Part shown: one piece after another, positions 43,007 to 53,720 of the stretch
Position numbering within the stretch: position 1 is the stretch's first letter
How the letters are laid out: each line of letters begins with the position of its first letter
Assembly (NCBI GenBank): GCA_026545765.1
Contig: CM048842.1
Coordinates: 71,537,871 to 71,601,870 of the forward strand
Length of the DNA: 64,000 bases
Direction of reading: 5' to 3'
DNA from: Plantago major
Taxonomy: Eukaryota > Streptophyta > Magnoliopsida > Lamiales > Plantaginaceae
Notes under the pieces: generated by a model
What the model was told of the DNA's origin: nothing
The model's database searches: none
What the model saw: only the letters and a program-made list of their open reading frames with translations
Made by a program: the position numbers and the translations under genes

Positions 43007-44099
43007 CACTACAAAATCGGCTGTGGCGGATAGATCCGTCGCTTATCTATCCGTCGCCCGGCTGGCGACGGATCGACGGATAGAAAATCCGTGCGCCCTG
43101 AGCTGACGGATAAAAATCCGTCGTCCAATTCGCGACGGTTGGACGCCGGATTGACTATTTTTTTTTTTAAATTGATAATGGGGCGACGGATAGTTTCTAT
43201 CCGTCGCTTCACGCAACGGATAGATCTATCCGTCCCCATTTCTATTTTTTAAAAATAAAATCGTATTCAATTTTTATATTCATATCGGATTAATTAAATA
43301 TCAATTTGTATTCAGATACGAGATATTGATTTGTATTCAGATATCGTATTAATTTGTATTCAATTTTATATATTATCAATTTGTATTAAATGCGGTGTGG
43401 TGGTGGTGGGAGGAGAAAGGTGGTGCGGTGGTGGCAGTGGTGGTGGCAGTGGTGGTGGCGCGGTGGTGGTGGGAGGAGGAAAGGTGGTGGTGGTGGTGGG
43501 AGGAGAGAGGTGGTGGCGGTGGTGGTGCGGTGGTGGTGGGAGGAGAGAGGTGGTGGAGATGGTGGTGGTGCGGTGGTGGTGGGAGGAGAGAGGTGGTGGT
43601 GCGGTGGTGGAGATGGTGGTGGTGCGGTGGTGGAGATGGTGGTGGGAGGAGAGAGGTGGTGGTGGTGGAGATGGTGGTGGAGGAGGATGGTGGTGGAGGA
43701 GGTGGTGGTGGATGGTGGTGGTGGAGGAGAAAGGTGGTGGAAGGAGAAAGGTGGTGGTGGGAGGAGGAGGAGAGGAGAAATGGAGGAGAAGTGGTGGAGG
43801 AAAGGAGGTGGTGGAGGAGATATATGGTTTTTTTAGGCTTTTAGCGGATAGATCTAGATCTATCCGTCGCTAACTTTTTTTTTTTGGCTATAGCGACGGA
43901 TAGATCTATCCGCTAAATTTTTTTTTTTTTAAATCTTGGTCAGCTTCTGTGGCGGATAAACTTATCCGTCGCTTCTGAGCGACAGATAAGTTTATCTGTC
44001 ATGAAGCAGGCGGATAGAATCCGTCGCCCGTTTGGCGATCCGTCGCTTGAGGTGACGGATAAAATCAAACTAGTCCGTTCTGACATAATTCTTGTAGTG
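43007..44099. mobile_element. Non-autonomous CACTA element nested in Copia
   Basis: Starts CACTACAAAATCGGCTGTGG and ends, reverse complemented, CACTACAAGAATTATGTCAG, flanked by identical 3-bp duplications GTA (43004-43006 and 44100-44102), the CACTA hallmark. Length 1093 bp. Both subterminal regions (43015-43240 and 43845-44065) are packed with direct and inverted copies of a CGGATAGATCCGTCGC-like unit, the arrangement that binds the TNPA-type accessory protein. The centre (about 43385-43830) is a purine/G-rich GGTGGT array. It codes no transposase, so it must have moved with a helper. Confidence 0.95.
43385..43830 (+). repeat. GGTGG/GGAGG purine-rich array inside CACTA element
   Basis: About 440 bases made almost entirely of GGT, GGA, GAG and GCGGT units with many runs of two to three G and almost no C or stop codons. 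All three plus-strand frames are open through it, producing spurious Trp/Gly/Val-rich translations; none is credible as protein. Confidence 0.9.
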
Positions 44100-44102
44100 G
44101 TA

Positions 44103-44974
44103 CCTTTGCATCACCATATGGTTGAGATGATTCAGCTATATATGCATTGTTGTTGGCTCCATTTGCTTGAAACTTTCCAGATTTCTTGTCTCTTTTGAAT
44201 TGAAAACATTGTTTATTGAGATGACCAGGTTTCTTGCAGTAGAAACACTTTCTCTTTTCAGTAACACTCCCATCTGCAGGTTTTTCTCTATCAGCTTTCC
44301 TTGCATCTGCATAAGCTGGTTGTTTGTTTCTCCCTTGAACCTTGTTACTCCACTTTTACCTTATATTCAGACTTTCAGCTGATAGATCATTACTGGTAGA
44401 TGGATTCCTGTGCTGCTCCTTATTCCTGAGAGCTACATCCACATCTTCACAAGTAAGCTTAGTGCTCTTATGAATAACCAATGCATCTATGAAATGCTCA
44501 TAGGATTTAGGTAATGCTCCCAAGATTACTAGAGCATTTTCTTCATCAGTAACAGAGATTTGCACACTCTCAAGATCTTGGCACATCTTGTTAAAATCAT
44601 CCAGCTGTTCAGAGATTGATATATCAGGATTAATCCTGAAGTTGAATAACTTCTTTATTCCTCAAATGCAGCTTATTTGCAGAAGTCTTTGAGTTGTACA
44701 TTTCCTCCAACTTCTCCCATACTTCTTTAGTTGTTTTGATCTTTACCACCTTCCTGAGAATCTTATCATCAAGAGACAAGATTATAGTGCTGCGAGCTCT
44801 CCCCACGATTGTGGCTTTCTCCTTAGCATCAACATCAGTTTCAAATCCTTCATCACCCAAGAGAGCTGCGTCCAAACCTTGATGAATGAGTAATGCTTCC
44901 ATCTTTGCTTTTCACAAACCGAAATCGGTTTTCTCCGTGAATTTCTCTACATCAAACCTCATAGAGGATCCCAT
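44103..44974 (-). pseudogene. Copia gag fragment with zinc knuckle
   Basis: The start codon at 44974-44972 begins MGSSMRFDVEKF. A UGA stop follows shortly (where relatives have Trp after DFGL), then a frame continues as KAKMEALLIHQGLDAALLG and WEKLEEMYNSKTSANKLHL. A frameshift near 44630-44590 separates this from the ISEQLDDFNKMCQDLESVQI part. The end carries a CCHC zinc knuckle, CFYCKKPGHLNKQC (about 44253-44212). The CACTA element interrupts the coding sequence directly after this. Nucleocapsid proteins of this family package the RNA. Confidence 0.9.
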
Positions 44975-45008
44975 TGTTGATCGAGCACAAGAGGAGATCA
45001 GAGTTTTC

Positions 45009-45023
45009 CACAGACGGCGCCAA
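45009..45023 (-). other. Copia primer-binding site
   Basis: TGGCGCCGTCTGTGG read on the minus strand, 2 bases inside the 5' LTR. It begins with TGG, complementary to a tRNA CCA end; the first nine bases match an Asp-tRNA-type primer site, but the remainder does not, so the priming tRNA is uncertain. Confidence 0.6.
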
Positions 45024-45025
45024 TT

Positions 45026-45553
45026 GTTGAGTTTCAACAATCAATCTCTTCGAACAAACAATCTATCAAACAATAACAAATCACACAATCGAAACAACAC
45101 AACGATTACGTGGTTCAGCTTAAACAAGCCTACGTCCATGGAAAAACTAGCACGGATTTTATTGATCACAATTGTACGATTACAAGCTCTCAATCAACGA
45201 AACGATCAAGCTCAACCGACTATCTCTAATCTTCTATCTTCAACTAATTTACAGAAGAATCAAGAGAACAATTGCGTATAGGAACAAAATGAAACTGTGT
45301 TACAGAAACTCAGAAACAACTGAAATCGATCAATTGATCTTTTATGATGATAACCGTCTTTGATTTTGAAGAATGAAGAAATCAGAATGAGAAACAGAAG
45401 AAGAACACGCAAGCTGCTCTGTTTCTGTATTTCCCTCTTCTTATAACCACCATAACAGCTATAACTGCTGTTTGAATCTCGGCCCTCCATCAATCTTGAT
45501 CTGATCCTGAATGTCCATCAGTTAGTTGCTCTGTTTGAGCTACAATTCCAACA
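45026..45553 (-). repeat. Copia 5' LTR
   Basis: 528 bp, TG...CA; partner of 39188-39700. Being the 5' LTR of a minus-strand element, it would hold the promoter, whose transcription would run toward lower coordinates. Confidence 0.95.
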
Positions 45554-45558
45554 AACAA
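45554..45558. repeat. Copia target-site duplication (right, AACAA)
   Basis: Identical to 39183-39187. Confidence 0.95.
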
Positions 45559-46612
45559 CATCACGATTACATATTTAATTATAAATATCGATGTTTAACT
45601 TCGTATATGAGACAATGAATCACATTATCCGATGCATATTATTCACATATTGAGACATTGATTGTGAATCTGTGACAAAATGTCAACTAATCGTGTGGCG
45701 TGATAATGCCGACGTCAGCTCCCCACATCTCTAGCAGAAAGCGACATTTTCTTGTGTTGCGAAATAAAAAAGCGTCTATAATGTTAAACTGCAATAATAC
45801 ACGACACATGGGCGTTAATCACCGACTTGTCAACGATAATAACCGAGTAATGGCACTCTGGAATTCAATGAATGCGTAAAATAAATACAGGATAATCCAA
45901 TAAACTACCGAAAGTATATTCCTTTTGATTGCAAAAGTGTTGGCAATTTTTTAATGCCAATTTTAGTCAAACTGTGGAATAAACAATTTGAGAAAACCCA
46001 AGAGTATGAACAACAGTGAAACTTCCTGATCTCTATATAATATGGTGTTGAGTTCAGTTGGTAAGTATGTATGCCACAGGTTCACCAAATACACAAAAGA
46101 GTTTGAAGGTTAGTTCAATCTCCAATTTCTTGATTTGGATTTTGGGGTTTGATTGATTTCTTGTTGCAATTTGATTTTAGAATTTGAAGCTGTTTGGGAA
46201 GAATTATGAAACCCAAGTGCTTTATTTGATTTTTCATGTTCTGTCGTTCCCTTGTTTCTGGGTCCTACTTAGATGAGCAAGATTTTGTGCTTTTTCTTGT
46301 TTTACTGCTGAAAAAGATCTGCTTTTTTTGAATAGGATCGGCACATTTTGTGCCTTGATTGTGTTTGTTCATGGATTCAATGAACTTTTTGCTTTTTGTT
46401 GACTCATTATACATTACTGTAGATTAATGTCAACGTAAGGTTGGTAAGAGTGATACTCTGGAGTCTGGAGAGAAAGACAATTGTCACAAATCAAAGCTGT
46501 GTTTTTTGCCGGTTCATGCATATGCTCATGTAGATAGATCTTATTAGCTCATTCATGATCCTTAGCAATTTCATGTGTTTGCAGTTCAAAGGTGTGAGTT
46601 TTCGACTACATT
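45559..46612. promoter_or_regulatory. Upstream region and 5' UTR of CBL gene A
   Basis: Contains a TATA-like box CTATATAA (46033-46040). A likely 5' untranslated exon ends at 46108 (TTTGAAG|GTTAGT) and an intron acceptor TGTTTGCAG lies at 46584, giving a leader intron of about 476 bases before the ATG at 46613. No other gene is seen. Confidence 0.45.
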
Positions 46613-48569
46613 ATGCGTTCGCTTGCCAGTTTCTTTTGCTTGTCAAAATCTAAGCATTACCCCAAGTTTGAGGAGCATGCCATTCTCGCTTCCGAAACAG
46701 CTTGTGAGTTGATATTGCTATATCCTCCCAATAAATTGATGTATACTGTATGAATGATTTCACTCATATTATGATGGGACACTGTAAATACTACTAATAT
46801 CTATGAGTACTACTGAAGGATGTGATAGCAAGATCTATGATAGTCTATATAGTATTTAAAATTCTTGCTAATGTTGCTAATTCAAAAACTTGAGTGCGCC
46901 ACTGAGAAACCTGCAATGGATGGTGTAGATGGAAATCCTAGATCGAGTAGAATGGTTAGCGTTTATATGCGTAAGTTTGCTCATTGGGTCAGTCATAATG
47001 CTGGGGATAAGAGGAACACAGAAACTAAGAAACTCTATCTTAAGTTTACGAACATTAGTGAGCTCAAATGAATTCGGTTATTATATATATGGCTCCACCA
47101 GCAAATTTCCTTTTTTTAGTTCATATGTGAAAATGTTGGATTCTGAAGACCCATACCATTTTATGGCAGTTAATGTCAATGAGGTAGAGGCTTTATATGT
47201 TCTGTTTGAGCAACTAAGCAGTTCCATAGTTGACGATGGTCGAATTCATAAGGTACTTTTCGTCCATGAGACATTCTTTGATTTGTTTGCCCATACTTAA
47301 CTAGCTTCCAGTTGTTGGAGCAAATTGCAATGATCTCTAGCCAGATTCTTTCTTCATTAACATGTAATAAAAAAAAGTAGCAGCTGTTAATTTTTTTTGT
47401 TACAGGAAGAATTCTTGCTAGCACTTTTTGACTGCACGAGCAAGACGAATCTCCTTGCAGACAGGGTTAGTTTTTTTTCCTACTGGTTTTAAGATTTGTT
47501 GATCAAGATTACCAAATAAAAGCTTAATATTGGCATCAATGTTTTTGGCAATTGAACTCTCTTATTCAACATAGTTAATGAGCTAGTATGATGTTTAACA
47601 AGTATTTAAAAGGCCTATGGACTATGAAAACGGAGGACTTGGTTATCGGTTCCAAGTGATGACTAGTATAGCACTTGGATAATCCATCATTAAATATCAT
47701 TATCTAAAACTTTGAAACAAAACCAATAAACTATGTTGTCATTTCTGCAGTTATTTGAGCTGTTTGATGTTAAGCGTAATGGGGTAATTGAATTTGGAGA
47801 ATTTGTAAGGTCACTGAATGTCTTCCATCCCAATGCTCCAGTGGCAGATAAAATAGCATGTGAGTGCAGTTGTGAGTTAATTCTTCTACTGGAGAACAAT
47901 TTCATCTGATTTAAAAGCATAAAAGTTTAACAGTTAACATGCCTACCAAACAATGCATGGTTAAAGAGAAGTAGTGACTTCAAATGTTTTTTTTGCAGTT
48001 GCATTCAGATTGTATGACCTCGGCCACACCGGATTTATAGAACGAGAAGAGGTGAGCACATTTTTACCTTGAATCATCTTGTAGACTCTGATCTTCAAAT
48101 TGTCTTCTAATCTATGAATGGTTTTGTTTGTACTCTTATACAGTTGAAGGAAATGGTACTGGCTACTCTGAGAGAATCAGAATTATCACTCACGGACAAT
48201 GAAGTTGAAGCAATAGTCGACAAGGTAATGAAGAGTACTGGATATGTTGTTTGAGTTATTCTGAGCATACAATGTACCAACCACTGTAATGTTTTGTCAA
48301 CAGACACTTCTGGAGGCAGACTTAAACGGAGACGGTAAAATAGATGCAGAAGAGTGGAAAAAATTGGTAATGAAATATCCCTCTCTATTGAAGAACATGA
48401 CTCTTCCTTATCTGAGGTTAGTCGCTAGTCTCTCTATCCTGCCCACCTCGATTAGTAGTCATTTCATTTATACTCAGGTAAACCTTTTTCGTATCCCAGT
48501 GAGATTACGCTGGCATTTCCAGGCTTCGTGATGGAAACTGGAGTTCTAGATTCAGAACTGTCGTACTGA
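46613..48569 (+). CDS. Calcineurin B-like calcium sensor A (CBL4/SOS3 type)
   Basis: Eight in-phase exons: 46613-46703, 47170-47252, 47406-47465, 47751-47859, 47999-48051, 48144-48224, 48304-48416 and 48500-48569, coding 219 residues. CBLs bind Ca2+ and recruit CIPK kinases. Four EF hands are visible: the 14-residue CBL-type loop ([14 protein letters not shown]), [24 protein letters not shown] and [30 protein letters not shown] and KNMTLPYL place it near CBL4/CBL5. The N-terminus is [12 protein letters not shown]: there is no Gly2, so no myristoylation, although Cys9 could be acylated. The C-terminal FPSF motif, whose Ser is phosphorylated by CIPKs, reads FPGF (~203-206). The last exon uses acceptor ATCCCAG; the earlier TACTCAG would give an immediate stop. 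A Helitron begins 155 bases after the stop codon. Confidence 0.93.
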
Positions 48570-48974
48570 ACAATGTTAGAGTTAGAGATGTTTGCGCTGC
48601 CACGAAAGAGCACTTCAGTAGAGCAGAGATTGATTTATGAATGGTCTTACAAGTTGGGGTTGTATTGCTGATTTTCCATATTCTTGAAACTCAACTATTA
48701 TCTGTTTCCCTTGCTGCTCCAAATCTATATATATATAAAAAGAGACATTTTCAAACACTCTAAGCATAGCCATGTGTGATATTGACGTGTCACTATAGAG
48801 CATTCATATTGGTCAGTCTTTTCCCAAAGTGTATTTTGATTGGTTTTCTTCCAATATAAATTAACATATATCTAATCCATATCTCTTATCATGGATTATA
48901 ATTCATTATATCATTTTATACATGTTAATTTATCTTTGCGTGATTTATATTTTCAAAGCCTTTATTTATTTTTT

Positions 48975-48975
48975 A

Positions 48976-49011
<36 letters not shown>
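48975..49011. repeat. (ATT)n microsatellite
   Basis: About eleven uninterrupted ATT triplets inside the Helitron. Confidence 0.9.
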
Positions 49012-49013
<2 letters not shown>

Positions 49014-49159
49014 AAATAGATATGCATTTCCCCATAACTCCCATTTGATGCTCAAATATCAAGCACACATCAACATGGAATATTGTAATAGCATTGGTCA
49101 ATACCACATCCCTTCAAGTATATATTCAAAGGACCCGATAAAATTGGGTTAATTTCATT

Positions 49160-51545
49160 GATCGAGAAAACCGGGATAAGGTCATGAGGCATATGGACTG
49201 TCGTTATGTGTCTCCATGCAAAGCAATGTGGATTATATTTGAGTCCCACTGCATTATGTTAAGTGATTATCGTTTCATTTGGAGAATGAGCAGTTTGTTC
49301 TTTTCAAAGATGATGAATGCATGCCAGATATCGTCAATAAAACCTATGTCAAACAATCGCAGTTCTTGCAGTGGTTCGAGCTGAACAAAATAGATCTTCG
49401 AGCACGAAAGTTGAATTATGCTAAAATTCCTCGCCATCATTGTTGGAAAAACAAACATAAAATATGGTCCGTGTTTAAACAAACAAACAAGGTTCCGGTA
49501 TGATGGTGTTGACTGTGTTGTGAACGAATATCAAAAGAATGCATGCGAAGTTATGAGCCTCTTATTTAATGATGGAGAGTATATTAGTGGTTTGAAAGGG
49601 ACAAGTCATGGGGATTTGTGAGTTTTTTAGGTCACCTTTTCATAACCATGTTATTATCACGCAGCATGTCGAGGCCTGAGGAAGTGTGGAACAAAACATG
49701 GAATTTATTATCGGACGACATTCTATACAATCAACAAAGGATACTTAGATCCTGGTACAATAAAATAAAAGAATATATTACTCATTCCCACACCCAATGA
49801 CAATCAATTTAAATTTTGTATGTAACTGTCATATAACGATAGAGAACTCCCCATCCAGGTTTGAAACTCACTGATGAACAAATAAAAAAAAACATTGCTA
49901 TTATGCAAGTAAAGAAATTACCGAAGAAAAACTACAACAATCTCAGTTCATTGACGATATGCCCGTGCCGGATGAGTATGTTATATAAATTGCTACAAAT
50001 CCATTCATTTTGTATTAGATATTCTATGTTATAGTTGCAATGGAGCATAGCACGATGGTTCATACCCACAATTGAACGATGGATAACGTGCCATATATGA
50101 AATTATGTATATTGTTGATGGTCAAAATGACGAAGTATTATTCTTATAAATCTACGGAGGGACCACAAAAACCTTTATATGGAGAACGATGTGCTCTGGT
50201 TTCAGGGCTAGAGAAGATATTGTACTTCCAGTTACGTCAAGTGGGATTGCATCACTCCTTCTTTATAAAGGTAGGACGGTAGTCCGACATATTCGAGGTT
50301 CAGAATACCATTGCAAATCACGAGGACTCAACATGAAGGATGTGGTGGATGACTAACTGAATACCATTGCTCGACTTATTTCTTGGGATAAGACTCCCAT
50401 GACTAACCGACATTGTTTGAAGCGATCGATAGGAGCTTGCAGGATGTGATAGGCCGTTCAGATGAGTCATTTGGACGGAGTGGTGATTGTCTTCGGCGGG
50501 AACTTCCAACATATTTTGCCCGTTGTTCCAGGAGGGATAGAATATTGTGAATGACTCTATATGCTCCTCTAGGATATGAGATGTTTTGAGATGCTTCAGT
50601 TGACAAAGAACATGAGATTGCAGGTAATTGACCCGTCTTATCTATATACCATATATACTTATATCATATTCAACTTATCATTTTTTTACATCCAATTTAA
50701 TCCTATATTGTCTGGTTCGTCATCTTTTGAAATTTAAGAGACAAAAAAATTGCTGAGTGGATAACACGGCTCGGTGAGGGCATTGCCGCTGAACCTAATA
50801 ACCGTGGGTTGATATCAAGATCCCCGAAGATTTACTTATTTGAGAAGTAAGTCATCCAATTCCAACTATTGTAGATAGTACATATCCTTCATTGTTGTAT
50901 TACTTCGGCGATCCATGACTTGACCCTATGTATTTCATCACCGGGATATTCTTGCACCTACAAATAAAATATTTGATGATATAAATCAATTTGTCATGTC
51001 GAATATGTCCAGAGATAGCATTGAAAAATTGAGCACATATAGTATTTCTAGGGAAGATAATTTTGAGAACAGTCTCGAACATGTTTTCACTATAGAATTT
51101 TTAAACAACATTAATTACTCTAGATTGCCTAACCATAGGATCATACTACATGTTGGGTGTATGATAATGCTTCTGAGGAATATTGATCAGACCTTCGAGC
51201 TGTGCAATGGAACAAGGCTCATAGTTACTATTCTTGGGTAGCATATCATCGAGGCAAATATTATATCTTGAAACAACGCGTGCCAAAAGGTTTTCATTCC
51301 GAGGATGATGATGAGCCACTCGGCGAGATGAAGTTCCCTATCAATTTATTGGAGACAGTTCCCATATTCGGCTGCTTTGCTATGATCATAAATAAGATTA
51401 AGGGGCATTCTCTCTCACATGTCGGCCTCTACCTCTCATCACATTTATTCAACCATGGTCAGTAAATGTTGATCTTTCTAGAGTTACCAAAGGAAGGAAT
51501 TGAACGCAATAATTTGCGACGTAGAGGGTAATACATATGACACGA
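49160..51545 (+). pseudogene. Degenerate Helitron helicase (PIF1-like)
   Basis: A chain of frame-shifted fragments in the order expected for a Helitron helicase-like protein. Near 49180: DCRYVSPCKAMW. 49279-49420: NEQFVLFKDDECMPDIVNKT and QSQFLQWFELNK. 49660-49790: SMSRPEEVWNKTWNLLSDDI. 50210-50275: IVLPVTSSGIASLLL. Around 50385: WDKTPMTNRHC, in place of the DE..PM Walker B. 50930-51240: PTNKIFDDINQFVMS and GCMIMLLRNIDQTFELCNGT. 51370-51465: NKIKGHSLSHVGLYL. The HUH Rep endonuclease part and the Walker A are missing, so the element is non-autonomous. Confidence 0.88.
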
Positions 51546-51800
51546 CAACGCACGTAATTTATAAACAAGTGTACGATAAGTTATGAGTTAATTTTATCTT
51601 TTATGTGTATTTTATATATGGTTGTGCTCAATTTAACTAATTTACATTATGCACTTTTCTACAGGTAGGGGTGACTTTCGATGCAATGTTGAAGCGATTA
51701 GATCATGCATTTTGTCAACTTGCAGTTTTTATACGTTTCGCAACTTCGAAATGTTATTATACAAATTTATTCATTTTTTATTTTAAATTTATTCTCCATG

Positions 51801-51831
51801 CCCCGTCGAGTATCGACGGGCCATTAACTAG
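51801..51831 (+). terminator. Helitron 3' hairpin and CTAG terminus
   Basis: 8-bp perfect stem with GTA loop, then CCATTAA and CTAG; this structure ends rolling-circle replication of the element, not transcription. Confidence 0.9.
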
Positions 51832-53720
51832 TTAAATGTTTGGAAAGAAGTGTAAAGATCAGGTTTTCTTATACTGAACTGATAATTTATGATGCAGCAG
51901 TCATATTCTCTTCAATTACAATCCATTATCCATGTGCAGATCAAGCTGAATGTTTAACTCGAACTGTTGGATACTTGACATAAATGCACTAACATTACAC
52001 CTCTCTAAAAAAGTTCGATTATCTTCATCTCAGTAGTTGGTAAACATCAAATCTTGAAAATGAGAAAATAATCACAAAGTGATGGCATCCCAGTTTCTAG
52101 GAGCTACTAGATGTTAAAAGGTGGTGTTTGGTATAGAACTAAAAACTTGATTTGAATAGAAATTTAGGTGTTTTTAATCGGATTTTATGAACTTTAGTTC
52201 TTAGCCAAGCACTCCAATAACAATTGCAAAGTAGTATAAAAGTAAGCACTACAGTAACGTATGTGACATGAATAACAACAAATAACTGCTACCTTTTCAA
52301 CTTTTAGTTACAACTTACAATATGGACCAAGACTAGATTTCATTGGCCTACTAACTTTATTGTCCATTTCTAATTCGTTGAATCGAAACATTTTTTCAAC
52401 GTTGATTGCAGAATCAACATTATAAAAAGAAATTTAGACAGAGAAATCTGCTGTTGCAAATGTATAATAACCTCCACCTTTCAGCAAGTATTCATATAAC
52501 AAATCAATTTGCATATAAGATATGCAAAATTTATTTTTCATTAACATACACGACAAATTATGACATACTCAACAGAATATGGTGTATACTGTAGAAAATG
52601 GAAGGTATATTGATCAAAATTGAAAGTGTCATTTTAGATGTATTCGTTTTACCTAACATATACTTGTAAGTTTTTGTGTTTGTCAAATACTCGGTCTGTC
52701 CCACTATTAAAAAGACGGTAGAATTTTAGAACCGTGGAAGTCGGAACTACCAAACTGTGAATGTAAGTAACAAATACTAGTAACAACTTGAACTGTGTCA
52801 AGAATCTTGTTCTTGGTAAGACATGCCCAAAATGACATGTTTGCTAAAGGACCTTTGGGAATTACTCCCTCCGTTTCACTAAAATTGTTACTCCATCCGT
52901 TCCATAAATCTCTTGTTATTTACTTTTTGCACAATTTTTAAGAAATTTGATTAAAAAATGGTTTATATAGATAAAGTAATAAGTGTATGATAAAAAGTAA
53001 GAAAGATAATTGATAAAGTATGAAATAGAGTGATTAAAATATTAATAATGGGGATAGTGAGTTTTCATAAAAGGAAATTGAAAGTTTTTAATGAAACGAC
53101 TGAAATGGAAAAATGGAAAGTTTCTAATGGAATGGAGGTAGTACAATTTTATGTTTTGGGCGTTTCATTGAAATTGTTACATTTTATTTTATGAAAATTA
53201 GTTTTATAACTCATTTATAACCACACATTTTCGGGCCACATGTACTTTTCCACTCAATTAATATCTCATCACTCATTCTTCACCACATATTTTTGGGACT
53301 ACATATTTCTATACATTTTACCGTTCAACACAAAGTAATTCCTAAAGAAGGATCTGGTAGCCGGAGTGTAATTCGAGTTTATCAGATTTACTGCAAATGG
53401 GACTTATCGAATACATACAGATAGATTTGCCTGGAATTTGTTCAGGAATGGAATCCAGGCCTTGTAGAGTAGGTTACATCAATTCTTACAAATGGCAACT
53501 AATATGGTTTCTAGACCAGTTACTTCTTAAGATGCCATCTCTTTATGCAAATTATCAACAGCACAAGATTCTCCTACAGTAACAGAACAACCTTTATATT
53601 CTGTCAATAATGACATGCATTAAGGCTTAAGCCCTTTTATTTCACCTTCAGAAGCACCTTTACATTGTTATAAATAAAGTCAGTCATAAAATACGCAATT
53701 CATAACCAGGATCCATCCTA
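51832..53720. other. Intergenic region upstream of CBL gene B
   Basis: AT-rich; contains nested Stowaway MITEs (52865-53141 and flanks). No coding region is supported. The promoter of CBL gene B should lie in its last few hundred bases. Confidence 0.55.
52891..53141. mobile_element. Stowaway MITE, inserted in an older Stowaway
   Basis: Termini TA|CTCCATCCGTTCCATAAATC and, reverse complemented, TA|CTACCTCCATTCCATTAGAA, with TA duplications at 52889-52890 and 53142-53143. Directly to its left lies a second Stowaway start (TA|CTCCCTCCGTTTCACTAAAA at 52863-52884) whose sequence appears to resume on the right (CAATTTTATG...TTTCATTGAAATTGTTACAT), so one element landed in another. Confidence 0.65.

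Larger units (their letters stand above)
39188..45553 (-). mobile_element. Copia LTR retrotransposon, complete but inactivated, with nested CACTA element
   Basis: Two direct LTRs (39188-39700 and 45026-45553), both starting TGTTGAG and ending CCAACA, are flanked by identical 5-bp duplications AACAA (39183-39187 and 45554-45558). Coding runs on the minus strand in the order gag, protease, integrase, reverse transcriptase, RNase H, which is diagnostic of Ty1/Copia. A primer-binding-type sequence TGGCGCCGTCTGTGG (45023-45009) follows the 5' LTR after 2 bases, and a purine-rich tract AGCTAAGGTGGAGAT (39715-39701) precedes the 3' LTR. The element is broken by stops, frameshifts and a 1093-bp CACTA insertion, but has both ends and all domains. 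Confidence 0.96.
48724..51831 (+). mobile_element. Helitron rolling-circle transposon (3.1 kb)
   Basis: The 5' end starts TCTATATATATATAAAAAG directly after an A (48723). The 3' end has a perfect hairpin CCCGTCGA-GTA-TCGACGGG (51801-51819), 8 bases of spacer and terminal CTAG (51828-51831), followed by T (51832). Insertion between A and T, a TC start, the GC hairpin and a CTRR end are the complete set of Helitron signatures. The interior carries remains of a RepHel protein in the same orientation. It also holds an (ATT)n microsatellite (48975-49011). Confidence 0.92.

Noticed and set aside
43331..43873. Three overlapping plus-strand ORFs of 148-180 residues, Gly/Trp/Val/Arg-rich
   Set aside because: They are different frames of the same GGTGGT array inside the CACTA element; all three frames are open because the composition lacks stop codons. 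No codon or domain evidence.
43007..44099. GTA-flanked element first read as a CRISPR-like repeat array because of the repeated GGATAGATCCGTCGC unit
   Set aside because: Eukaryotic context, irregular spacing, mixed orientation and CACTA ends show these are transposon subterminal repeats.
48417..48484. Last exon of CBL gene A starting at the TACTCAG acceptor (48478)
   Set aside because: Gives an immediate stop; the next acceptor (ATCCCAG, 48499) restores a CBL-like tail [11 protein letters not shown].
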